In this document: piece after piece, positions 23,957 through 31,215 of the stretch
How positions within the stretch are numbered: the first letter of the stretch is position 1
Layout of the letters: every line of letters starts with the position of its first letter
Origin: UBA1715 sp045600045
GTDB lineage: Bacteria > Bacteroidota > Bacteroidia > Bacteroidales > UBA1715
Assembly: GCA_045600045.1 (NCBI GenBank)
Contig: JAZRXD010000019.1
Span: 1-33,247, forward strand
DNA length: 33,247 bases
Direction of reading: 5' to 3'
The notes under the pieces: generated by a model
What the model saw: only the letters and a program-made list of their open reading frames with translations
Told to the model about the DNA's origin: nothing
The model's database searches: none
Translations under genes and position numbers: made by a program

Positions 23957-25243
23957 ATGATAATTAAAGAATTTTACGATACTTGTTTTGTGAAACATCC
24001 TCATGTTTCCACTGATACAAGAACAATTACAGAAGGTTCTATTTTTATTGCTTTGAAAGGTGATAATTTTGATGGTAATCAATATGCTCAAAAAGCAATT
24101 GATGCCGGTGCCGTTTGTGCTGTTGTTGATGACAAATCATTAAACTCTGATAAGTTTGTGTATGTAGAGAACACGTTACAGTTTTTGCAGGATTTGGCAC
24201 ATTATCATCGTATGCAATTGCAAATACCTGTTATTGGTATTACAGGAACAAATGGAAAAACAACGACAAAAGAATTGGTTGCTAGTGTTTTGTCTCAAAA
24301 GTATAACGTAGAATATACACGTGGTAACTTAAATAATCATATAGGTGTACCATTGACTTTGTTATCAATAACTAAAGATGTTGATATTGCCGTGGTTGAA
24401 ATGGGGGCTAATCATCCTGGAGAAATAAAAACATTGGTGAATATTGCGTCTCCTACCTTCGGATTAATTACAAACGTTGGGAAAGCTCATTTGTTAGGTT
24501 TTGGAAGTTTTGAAAATATTATTAAAACCAAAACAGAATTGTATGAGTATATAGCAGCTGAAGATGGAACAATATTTATTGATGCAGACAATCCAAATTT
24601 GATGAATAACTTACGCGGTGTAAAAAAATGTGTACGTTATTCCTTTGCTACCGCATCAGATAATATGGGAAAAATGTTGGATAACTCTATTTATGCAGCA
24701 TTTGAATTTTCATGTAAAGGGAAATCTATAGAAATACATTCATCTTTGTATGGAGAGTATAATGCTAAAAATATGTTGGCGGCGGCTACTGTAGGAACTT
24801 ATTTTGGCGTTACACAGGAGCAAATTAAAAAAGCTATAGAATGTTATGTCCCTTCGAATAATCGTTCACAGACAAAGAAAACGGAGAAAAACACTTTGAT
24901 TATGGATGCATACAATGCCAATCCTACAAGTATGCGTGCATCTTTGGAAACATTTGTTGGAATGAATGCAGAAAATAAATGTGTGATTTTGGGCGAGATG
25001 TTCGAACTTGGGGTAACATCGGAATCAGAGCATCTTTCTATATTGGAAATCTTACGAGGAAAATCAATTCAGTCTATAAATTTGGTTGGTAAGTGGCCAC
25101 ATGTTGATTTTATTTCTGCAAATTATTATGAAACGTCAGAGGATTTGAAAAATTATTTATTGAGAAATCCTATAGAACAGGCTACGATTTTAGTTAAAGG
25201 TTCTCGAGGTGTTAAATTGGAGACCGTGGTTGAAGCTTTATAA
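23957..25243 (+). CDS. murF: UDP-N-acetylmuramoyl-tripeptide--D-alanyl-D-alanine ligase
   Basis: Cytoplasmic ATP-dependent ligase that adds D-Ala-D-Ala to complete the peptidoglycan precursor. Mur-ligase landmarks are the P-loop GITGTNGKTTTKEL (94-107), TRGNLNNHIGVPLTLL, VVEMGANHPGEI, NVGKAHLLGFGS and the C-terminal-domain loop DAYNANPTSMRASLE. The DTRTITEGSIFIALKG N-terminal domain (20-35) is specific for MurF/MurE. Length 428 is normal. It lies 17 nt past the gldJ terminator; no TAnnTTTG box is visible in that gap, so it may rely partly on read-through. Confidence 0.96.
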   Translation: MIIKEFYDTCFVKHPHVSTDTRTITEGSIFIALKGDNFDGNQYAQKAIDAGAVCAVVDDKSLNSDKFVYVENTLQFLQDLAHYHRMQLQIPVIGITGTNGKTTTKELVASVLSQKYNVEYTRGNLNNHIGVPLTLLSITKDVDIAVVEMGANHPGEIKTLVNIASPTFGLITNVGKAHLLGFGSFENIIKTKTELYEYIAAEDGTIFIDADNPNLMNNLRGVKKCVRYSFATASDNMGKMLDNSIYAAFEFSCKGKSIEIHSSLYGEYNAKNMLAAATVGTYFGVTQEQIKKAIECYVPSNNRSQTKKTEKNTLIMDAYNANPTSMRASLETFVGMNAENKCVILGEMFELGVTSESEHLSILEILRGKSIQSINLVGKWPHVDFISANYYETSEDLKNYLLRNPIEQATILVKGSRGVKLETVVEAL

Positions 25244-25252
25244 TGTAAGGTG

Positions 25253-26029
25253 ATGAAAAAATTTTATTTCGTATTTCTTTTAATAGGTACGGTTGCTTGT
25301 TCTAAAGATCAAGAATTCGAGACGGATTATAAAGTCTATGAAGTTCAAGGTGCGGTTCGACAGGTTGCGTATAAAAGTGTTGGGAATGAGGACAATGATG
25401 CCATTGCTATTTTTAATAAAAACGGAATGTTGGTGTCGGAAAAAATGCGTGGACGTTCATTTGAATATCAATATGACGGTATGTATGTCCGTTCTTTAAA
25501 AGCGTTTATTGGTGATTCTTTAGAGTTACGTAGAACATACACGTATGAAAATGATCTTCCGATAGAAATTCGTGAGTATGCTTCCGATGGAACATATAGA
25601 AAAAGAGTTGTGTATGATTATGATGAAAATCGAAATAGAACTCGATGTATAGTGTTGAGTCCTTATAAAGATACTCTTTTTGTATGGAATTATATTATTG
25701 AAAATAATAAAGTACAAAAAGAAATTAGAACTAGTAAACAGGCACAGCTAGAGTATGAACAAACGTATGTGTATGAATATGAGGAGGATGGAAATATGTT
25801 GTCCGTTATGGAATACGAAGATTCACAGATAATTAGCAAAACAGAATATAAAACTTACCATGGTGTTGCATTGCCCTCAAAAAAAGTTCAATATTGGAAT
25901 GGGGAATTGTTAGATTCAACGATTATGACGTATGGATTTGACGAGAAGGGTAATTGGATTTTCAAAAGAACAGTTCCGTCAAGAGGACATGAACTTCGTC
26001 AGGAAAGGACGATTTTGTATTACAAGTAA
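25253..26029 (+). CDS. lipoprotein with YD/RHS-like beta repeats
   Basis: Function unknown. The start is set at ATG 25253 (MKKFYFVFLLIGTVACSK); a GTG one codon earlier is also open. The lipobox GTVAC gives lipid Cys16. The mature protein has about eight short repeats of the form TYTYENDLPIEIREYASDGTYRKRVVYDYDENRNRTR, close to YD/RHS strand repeats but without a toxin domain, and it ends at a stop after 258 residues. It follows murF by 9 nt and converges with the TPR gene, with 1 nt between the stops. Likely a periplasmic or surface protein. Confidence 0.7.
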   Translation: MKKFYFVFLLIGTVACSKDQEFETDYKVYEVQGAVRQVAYKSVGNEDNDAIAIFNKNGMLVSEKMRGRSFEYQYDGMYVRSLKAFIGDSLELRRTYTYENDLPIEIREYASDGTYRKRVVYDYDENRNRTRCIVLSPYKDTLFVWNYIIENNKVQKEIRTSKQAQLEYEQTYVYEYEEDGNMLSVMEYEDSQIISKTEYKTYHGVALPSKKVQYWNGELLDSTIMTYGFDEKGNWIFKRTVPSRGHELRQERTILYYK

Positions 26030-26030
26030 A

Positions 26031-26786
26031 TTATTTGATTTTTTCCAATAATGAAGAGAGTTCTTCTGAAGTAGGATTGATTTTCAATGCACGTTCAATC
26101 AAATCTGTCGCTTCTGCTTTTTGATTTAATTCTACATATATATCAGTAAGGTTTCGTAGTGAAGGAATAAACGAAGAATCTAATTTTAGTGCTTTTTGAT
26201 AATAAAGTATTGCATTTTCGTTATCATTTAATAATTTATAGCAGACAGCCGTGTTGTGGTTTACCAAAACATTGTTTGGATTAACATTCAAAGCTTGTAG
26301 ATAATAAGTTATTGCTTGTTCATATTTTTCTAAAATACGGTAACAATCGGCAAGGCAGAATAGAACCTCTTCGTTTTCTGGTTTAATTTTTTGTGCCGTA
26401 GAAAATTCTTCAATTGCTTTTTCTATTTCGTTGCATTCCGAATAATTTACTCCTAAAGCAAAAGACAATTTAAATTCTTTCCCGCTGATTTCTTGGTGTT
26501 TCAATAAACAAGCAATTGCTTCTTCGTGCATTTTTAGAGCATGAAAAGAAACGCTTAATCCGTATAATGCTTTCTCAGAATTAGGTTTGATTTCTAATGC
26601 TTTTATAAAACAGGAAATTGCTTTGTCATGTTTTTCTTGTAAACCGTATGCCGATCCCAAATAGTGCCATGCAATATGCCAATCAGGATATTCCGTGACA
26701 ACCTCGTTTGATAAGTCAAGGAATTTTTGATACTCACGTTTTTTCGCGAGTTCTACCAATAAACGTTCGTAGGTGCTTTTGTCCAT
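26031..26786 (-). CDS. tetratricopeptide repeat protein
   Basis: A 251-residue protein made almost wholly of TPR units, about seven of 34 residues. Examples are PDWHIAWHYLGSAYGLQEKHDKAISCFIKALEIKPN, PENEEVLFCLADCYRILEKYEQAITYYLQALNVNPN and PNNVLVNHNTAVCYKLLNDNENAILYYQKALKLD. No signal peptide, so probably cytoplasmic and acting as a protein-binding scaffold. The start is 2 nt after the stop of the MORN-repeat gene, so the two are very likely one transcript. No specific partner is visible. Confidence 0.85.
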   Translation of the reverse strand: MDKSTYERLLVELAKKREYQKFLDLSNEVVTEYPDWHIAWHYLGSAYGLQEKHDKAISCFIKALEIKPNSEKALYGLSVSFHALKMHEEAIACLLKHQEISGKEFKLSFALGVNYSECNEIEKAIEEFSTAQKIKPENEEVLFCLADCYRILEKYEQAITYYLQALNVNPNNVLVNHNTAVCYKLLNDNENAILYYQKALKLDSSFIPSLRNLTDIYVELNQKAEATDLIERALKINPTSEELSSLLEKIK

Positions 26787-26788
26787 CG

Positions 26789-28525
26789 TTATTTTGCAGA
26801 CTGATTTTGCGTACGTTTGTCAACCTTAACGCGTTTTATTTTACCTTTTTTGTATTTCGCGAAATAGATTAGATTGCCTTGAATAGAATATGATTTAAAG
26901 TTTCCGTGACGTTCGCCAGCTTTGTAATTCGATTCTTCTTTGATTGGCCCTTCTTTGTAACGAATTGTCCATTTCCCATCGGGACGTTCATCTTTGAATG
27001 TGATTTCCCGTTCGCAAACACCTGATTCGTTGAAGTATTGCCATACACCAGTCATTTTCCCGTTATCATATTGACCAAAAATGTTTGGTTTTCCGTCAAG
27101 GAAATACGTTTTTGAAGAACCATGAAGTTGCCCGTTTGCATAATATTTTTCAGATTGAATTTTACCTTTTTCATTCCAATATGTTGCAGAACCATGGTTT
27201 ACACCGTTTTTGTAATTTACTTCGTATTTCTTCAATGTTGGATTTTCTTCGTACCATCCAGTCCATAATCCTGTCATTAATCCTTTTTCAAAGAAACCAA
27301 TTGTCATTGTTGAACCATTTTCGAACCATTGGGTGAATTTACCATTCTCTAGATTGTTTTCAAATGTCCCTTCATGTTCTTTTTGACCATTTTCGTAATA
27401 GAATGTCCAAGTTCCAGTCTTCATATCATTTTGATAATCACCTTCTTTCCATGTTGAACCATCAGCGTAGTACCAAGTCCAATGTCCGGTTTTCTTTCCT
27501 TGTGAATAATTTCCGGTGTTACCGATTTTCCCGTTGTCGTGACGATAGAAAATCCATTTTCCGTCTTGTAAATCATTAACGAAATAACCTTCCATATCGA
27601 GATCTTCGGTTGGTAACCACCATTTTGCAGAACCATTTTTCAAATTGTTTTTATATTCAATTGCTGAAAGTTTTTTGCTTCCATCTTCAGACCAAACTTC
27701 TTGAAGTCCGTCCAATGCACCTTCAGCATAATGGTTCTTGCGGATTATTTTCCCATCTTTATTCCAAGAGGTCCATTCGCTATCTTTTTTCTCATTTTTG
27801 TAATAACCTTTTTGTTGAAGGGTTCCATCTTCATAGTAGCTTTCGTATGTCCCGTCAGTTTGACTTATTTTTTCTTTTATTTTTCCGTTGTTGTAATATT
27901 CAATCCAGTTACCGATTTTTTCCCCTTGGGAATATACCCCTTGAGACTTTATTGTATTATCTACGAAATAAGCAATCCATTCGCCTTCTTTTAGTCCATT
28001 TTTAATATTACCGTGTATTTTGATGTTGCCTTCTGGCCATGTTTCTTGATAATATCCGTTTCCTTGCGAAACAGTGCAACCGCCTCTTATATAACAACTA
28101 TTCCAAATTAAAACAGTATCGTTTTTATACATATATTCTTTGTGAAGCATTCCTTGAGGGTAGTAGTATTTCCAAGAAGAATCTTGTTTGTTGCGTTTGT
28201 AGTAACCCTCAACCATTTTTTTACCTTCGTTGTCCCATTCCGTATAAGGACCTGATAATTCATTCAAAACGTATGTGGCTTCTTGTATTTTAACCCCGTT
28301 TTTATAGATAATGTTTTTACCGTTCAATCGGCCACGAAGAAAAGTTGCTTCTTGTATTTTGTTTCCTAGAGAATCCCAGTATGTCCAAACGCCTTGTTCT
28401 GTACCGTCAATCCAGGAACCTTGACTTTTGATTTTTCCGTTTTTCCAATAGTAAGTTGAATCTTGAGCAAAAACTTGACCGCCACATAATAAAAGAGCGA
28501 TTACAAAAAATGCAGTTTTTTTCAT
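26789..28525 (-). CDS. secreted MORN_2-repeat (YwqK-like) protein
   Basis: Function unknown. The start is placed at ATG 28525 because MKKTAFFVIALLLCGGQVFAQ is a clean signal peptide. The frame is open to 28594, but the extra 23 residues would precede the signal. The mature ~555 residues are an array of about 20 MORN_2 units of 22-24 residues rich in Trp, Tyr and Gly, for example NGKIKSQGSWIDGTEQGVWTYW, GYYKNEKKDSEWTSWNKDGK and GTFENNLENGKFTQWFENGS. The tail is Lys-rich (KYKKGKIKRVKVDKRTQNQSAK). Automated names such as 'YwqK antitoxin' come only from the repeat; no toxin partner is present. Operon with the TPR gene. Confidence 0.85.
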   Translation of the reverse strand: MKKTAFFVIALLLCGGQVFAQDSTYYWKNGKIKSQGSWIDGTEQGVWTYWDSLGNKIQEATFLRGRLNGKNIIYKNGVKIQEATYVLNELSGPYTEWDNEGKKMVEGYYKRNKQDSSWKYYYPQGMLHKEYMYKNDTVLIWNSCYIRGGCTVSQGNGYYQETWPEGNIKIHGNIKNGLKEGEWIAYFVDNTIKSQGVYSQGEKIGNWIEYYNNGKIKEKISQTDGTYESYYEDGTLQQKGYYKNEKKDSEWTSWNKDGKIIRKNHYAEGALDGLQEVWSEDGSKKLSAIEYKNNLKNGSAKWWLPTEDLDMEGYFVNDLQDGKWIFYRHDNGKIGNTGNYSQGKKTGHWTWYYADGSTWKEGDYQNDMKTGTWTFYYENGQKEHEGTFENNLENGKFTQWFENGSTMTIGFFEKGLMTGLWTGWYEENPTLKKYEVNYKNGVNHGSATYWNEKGKIQSEKYYANGQLHGSSKTYFLDGKPNIFGQYDNGKMTGVWQYFNESGVCEREITFKDERPDGKWTIRYKEGPIKEESNYKAGERHGNFKSYSIQGNLIYFAKYKKGKIKRVKVDKRTQNQSAK

Positions 28526-28743
28526 ATAAATTATTTTAATTTTTTGAAAATCAATAATGTATAAATCAATACACGTTCGTTTTAAAAACGACACAAGGTA
28601 ATGAATGTTTTTGGAATAAACAATTCAAACTTTTTGTTTCAACCAACAGGTTTTTAAGAATCTAAAATGAGCAAAAAGTTAAAAAATGCAGTCTTTTTGT
28701 CCATTTGTTAATGGATATTTAGTGATTTTATAAAAAATTAATC

Positions 28744-28774
28744 TTGTGGAATATTTTACTTTCGTGTATTTTTG
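28744..28774 (+). promoter_or_regulatory. near-perfect Bacteroidota promoter (TTG - N20 - TATTTTTG)
   Basis: TTG at 28744-28746, a 20-nt spacer, then TATTTTTG (28767-28774). Both elements and the spacing fit the Bacteroidota sigma-ABfr consensus. Predicted transcription start is near 28781, and no annotated plus-strand gene follows. Confidence 0.7.
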
Positions 28775-28780
28775 CACTCG

Positions 28781-28902
28781 TAAAAAGATTCAAATGAAGG
28801 TTGCACCAAACATACATTTGAATACCGCAAAAAAGAGAGGCCTGGCTATAGTTTATGTAGAGGGTCAAAAAAATCCTACTCTTATTGGAGTAGGATTTTT
28901 TG
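28781..28902 (+). ncRNA. candidate small structured RNA
   Basis: A ~120-nt unit bounded by a strong promoter and a strong terminator. Near the 5' end ATTCAAATG (28788-28796) pairs perfectly with CATTTGAAT (28815-28823) across an 18-nt loop that itself holds GGT-TGC-ACC. The middle (28824-28866) is purine-rich and unassigned. A 43-codon frame (MKVAPNIHLNTAKKRGLAIV..., 28794-28925) starts in the hairpin and runs through the terminator, so it is a weak coding candidate. I do not recognise it as 6S, SRP or tmRNA. The 5' boundary is predicted, not measured. Confidence 0.5.
28868..28901. terminator. bidirectional terminator downstream of ilvN and the candidate sRNA
   Basis: Perfect 14-bp inverted repeat (28868-28881 with 28888-28901, loop TTATTG) with an A-run on one arm and T-run on the other. 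It serves the plus-strand small RNA unit and, on the other strand, the end of the ilvDBN operon. Confidence 0.9.
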
Positions 28903-28921
28903 TTTTGTTGGCAAAGTTGAT

Positions 28922-29467
28922 TTAATCTATGTTATAGAAAAAACTATTGTCTTTTTCTGCCATATATTCGTCCAATGTTTTCATTGGTTTTGTTATAATT
29001 ACACGGCCAGAACGAATGAATTCCAGAATACCAAGAGGACGAAGTTTTTCAAGCAATTCCTGAGTTTGTTCTGCAGTTCCTGTTTTTTCAATTACGAAAT
29101 AATCTTGTTGCATATCAAGAATGCGGGCGTTGTTTTCGCGAATGAAACGTCCCATATTTATCATTTTTATAGCAGACATAGGCATTTTGTATAAGGCCAA
29201 TTCTTGTGCAATCAATTGTTCTTCTTCGTAATAGAATGCTTTAATGACTTCAACAAGTTTGTCAATTTGATTTACGACTTTTTCAACAGTCGTTTTTGTT
29301 GAATTAACAACAATAGTAAAGCTATGAATTCCTTTGATTTGCGATTCCGAAACCGTCAAACTTTCAATATTGATTTTACGACGGGTAAAAACAATTGTGA
29401 TTTTATTCAACAAACCAATATGGTTTTCGGTGAATGCTGTAATTGTATATTGTTTTTGTTCTTCCAT
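28922..29467 (-). CDS. ilvN: acetolactate synthase small (regulatory) subunit
   Basis: Regulatory subunit that confers valine feedback on acetohydroxyacid synthase. The N-terminal ACT domain (~5-78) reads YTITAFTENHIGLLNKITIVF then RRKINIESLTVSES and IHSFTIVVNS. The C-terminal ALS_ss_C-type domain follows (~90-165). Length 181 fits the longer IlvH-like class. Starts 7 nt after the ilvB stop and is the last gene of the operon, followed by a bidirectional terminator. ilvC does not follow, unlike the arrangement I recall from several Bacteroides. Confidence 0.95.
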   Translation of the reverse strand: MEEQKQYTITAFTENHIGLLNKITIVFTRRKINIESLTVSESQIKGIHSFTIVVNSTKTTVEKVVNQIDKLVEVIKAFYYEEEQLIAQELALYKMPMSAIKMINMGRFIRENNARILDMQQDYFVIEKTGTAEQTQELLEKLRPLGILEFIRSGRVIITKPMKTLDEYMAEKDNSFFYNID

Positions 29468-29474
29468 AGTCTTA

Positions 29475-31151
29475 TTATTTTAATTTCATTTCGGCAACAC
29501 CGGCGCCTGGTTCAATCATTGGTAAAATGTCTTCTTCGGGTTCTATAATAACTTCCAATACGTAGGGTTTATCATCGGCCAACATTTCGTCAATTGCTTT
29601 TGATAAATCCTCTCGTTTTTCAACACGTTGGCTATTTACTTTCCAACCTTTCGAAATGACTGAAAAATCAGGGCCTGCGATGTCAACGAAAGAATAACGA
29701 TGACCGAAGAAACGAGCCTGCCATTGACGAACGTTACCAAGATACGTGTTATTCAACAATACGATTTTCAATCCAATATTGTTTGCGGCCATAGTTCCTA
29801 ATTCCTGTGCTGTCATTTGGAAACCACCGTCTCCAACAAAGGTGATAACTTGTTTTTCAGGACGGGCAACTTTTGCACCAATACCAGCAGGGATTCCATA
29901 GCCCATTGTTCCAAGACCACCAGAAGTAAGGATTTTAGAACCTTTCTTGAATTTATAATAACGACAGGTAGCCATTTGATTTTGCCCAACATCGGTAACA
30001 ACAATGGCAGTGCCTTTGGTTTTCTCCGAAATCATATTAACAACTTCGCACATTTTGATTGCTTCTGTTGTTGGGTGGATTGCTGGTTCTATAACCTCTT
30101 TATTTTCAATTTCTTGAAGTGGTTTAAAACTATCAAACCATTCTTTGTGATTTGCTGGTTTTACGGCATTTGTCAATGCTTTCAATGCTGTTTTTGCATC
30201 ACAGTTTACAGAAAGAGTCGGTTTGAAAATTTTACCAATTTCGGCTCTATCAATTTCTATATGAATAATTTTCGCTTGTTTTGCAAATTTCTCCAAACGT
30301 CCAGTTACACGGCTGTCAAAACGAAGTCCGACACCGATAATCAAATCTGCCTCGTTGGTCTTTACGTTTGGTGCATAATTTCCATGCATACCGAGCATAC
30401 CAACAAAATTAGGATGATCGTATTCAATCGTATTCAAACTCATAATAGTTGAAGCGATTGGAATATTTGCCTTTTCCGACAATGCGATCAATTCTTCTTG
30501 CGCTTGAGCAATTTCAACACCATGACCAGCAAAAATCATTGGACGTTGAGCTTGGTTAATCAATTCAACTGCATTGTCGATTTCTGTCTGATTTAATTTT
30601 GGATAAGGATAATATCCACGAATATACTCGCAAGGTTTATACGAAAATTCAGTTTCATTGACTAAAGCATCTTTTGTGATATCTATCAATACTGGACCTG
30701 GACGACCTGTTCTTGCAAGATAAAATGCTTTCGCAATAATTTCAGGAATTTCTTCGGCCGAAGTAATTTGATAATTCCATTTTGTAATTGGCATAGTAAC
30801 ACCAATGATATCAACTTCCTGAAATTCATCGGTTCCCAACGATTTAGAAACAACTTGTGCGGTAATGGCAACTATTGGAGTTGAATCTATCATTGCATCG
30901 GCAATACCAGTTACTAAATTTGTGGCGCCTGGTCCCGATGTGGCTAAACATACGCCAACCTTTCCTGTAGCGCGGGCATAACCTTGCGCAGCGTGTACTG
31001 CACCTTGTTCGTGACGAGTAAGAATATGGTTGATTGCCGAGAAACTGTATAATTTATCGTACAAAGGCATGATTGTTCCGCCAGGATATCCAAAAACGGT
31101 GTCAATACCTTCTTGTTTAAGACTTTCTAATAGTGCGTCAGAGCCTGTCAT
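29475..31151 (-). CDS. ilvB: acetolactate synthase large (catalytic) subunit
   Basis: TPP-dependent enzyme making 2-acetolactate from pyruvate, or acetohydroxybutyrate with 2-oxobutyrate, the first common step of branched-chain amino acid synthesis. VFGYPGGTIMPLYD (19-32) and TRHEQGAVHAAQGYARATG include the TPP-activating Glu48. The central FAD-type domain follows at ~190-330. The C-terminal TPP/Mg motif is FVGDGGFQMTAQELGTMAAN followed by LLNNTYLGNVRQWQ. Length 558 is normal. A 10-bp hairpin lies in the gap behind ilvD. Confidence 0.97.
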   Translation of the reverse strand: MTGSDALLESLKQEGIDTVFGYPGGTIMPLYDKLYSFSAINHILTRHEQGAVHAAQGYARATGKVGVCLATSGPGATNLVTGIADAMIDSTPIVAITAQVVSKSLGTDEFQEVDIIGVTMPITKWNYQITSAEEIPEIIAKAFYLARTGRPGPVLIDITKDALVNETEFSYKPCEYIRGYYPYPKLNQTEIDNAVELINQAQRPMIFAGHGVEIAQAQEELIALSEKANIPIASTIMSLNTIEYDHPNFVGMLGMHGNYAPNVKTNEADLIIGVGLRFDSRVTGRLEKFAKQAKIIHIEIDRAEIGKIFKPTLSVNCDAKTALKALTNAVKPANHKEWFDSFKPLQEIENKEVIEPAIHPTTEAIKMCEVVNMISEKTKGTAIVVTDVGQNQMATCRYYKFKKGSKILTSGGLGTMGYGIPAGIGAKVARPEKQVITFVGDGGFQMTAQELGTMAANNIGLKIVLLNNTYLGNVRQWQARFFGHRYSFVDIAGPDFSVISKGWKVNSQRVEKREDLSKAIDEMLADDKPYVLEVIIEPEEDILPMIEPGAGVAEMKLK

Positions 31152-31179
31152 TGTAATTGATAAAGATTGATTAATAATT

Positions 31180-31209
31180 TGCGGAAACGTAACAGAGTCC
31201 GTTTCCGCA
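31180..31209 (-). other. intercistronic hairpin between ilvD and ilvB
   Basis: TGCGGAAACG (31180-31189) pairs perfectly with CGTTTCCGCA (31200-31209), 10-nt loop, in the 64-bp ilvD-ilvB gap. No T tract follows on the minus strand, so it is more likely an mRNA stability or processing element than a terminator. Confidence 0.6.
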
Positions 31210-31215
31210 GATAAT

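Larger units (their letters stand above)
28526..28921. other. 396-bp spacer between the MORN gene and ilvN
   Basis: The right part holds the candidate small RNA unit (28744-28902). The left part (28526-28743) is the MORN gene leader and AT-rich DNA with a CGTTTTAAAAACG near-palindrome around 28577-28589. No tRNA, IS remnant or long reading frame was seen there. Confidence 0.6.

Noticed and set aside
25253..26029. RHS/YD polymorphic toxin
   Set aside because: Only short strand repeats in a 258-residue lipoprotein; no RHS core, cleavage motif, toxin tip or immunity gene.
26789..28525. Toxin-antitoxin system based on the YwqK-type repeats
   Set aside because: The label derives only from MORN_2 repeats; the protein is secreted and no toxin gene is nearby.
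28526..28594. 23-residue extension of the MORN protein
   Set aside because: It precedes a complete signal peptide beginning at ATG 28525, so it is probably leader sequence.
28794..28925. 43-codon ORF as a definite gene
   Set aside because: Its start is buried in a perfect hairpin and it reads through a strong terminator, with no recognised homology; kept only as an alternative to the small RNA.
29817..30452. 211-codon plus-strand frame inside ilvB
   Set aside because: Antisense to conserved ilvB codons; its Cys/Phe/Asn-rich composition is what a reversed AT-rich gene gives.
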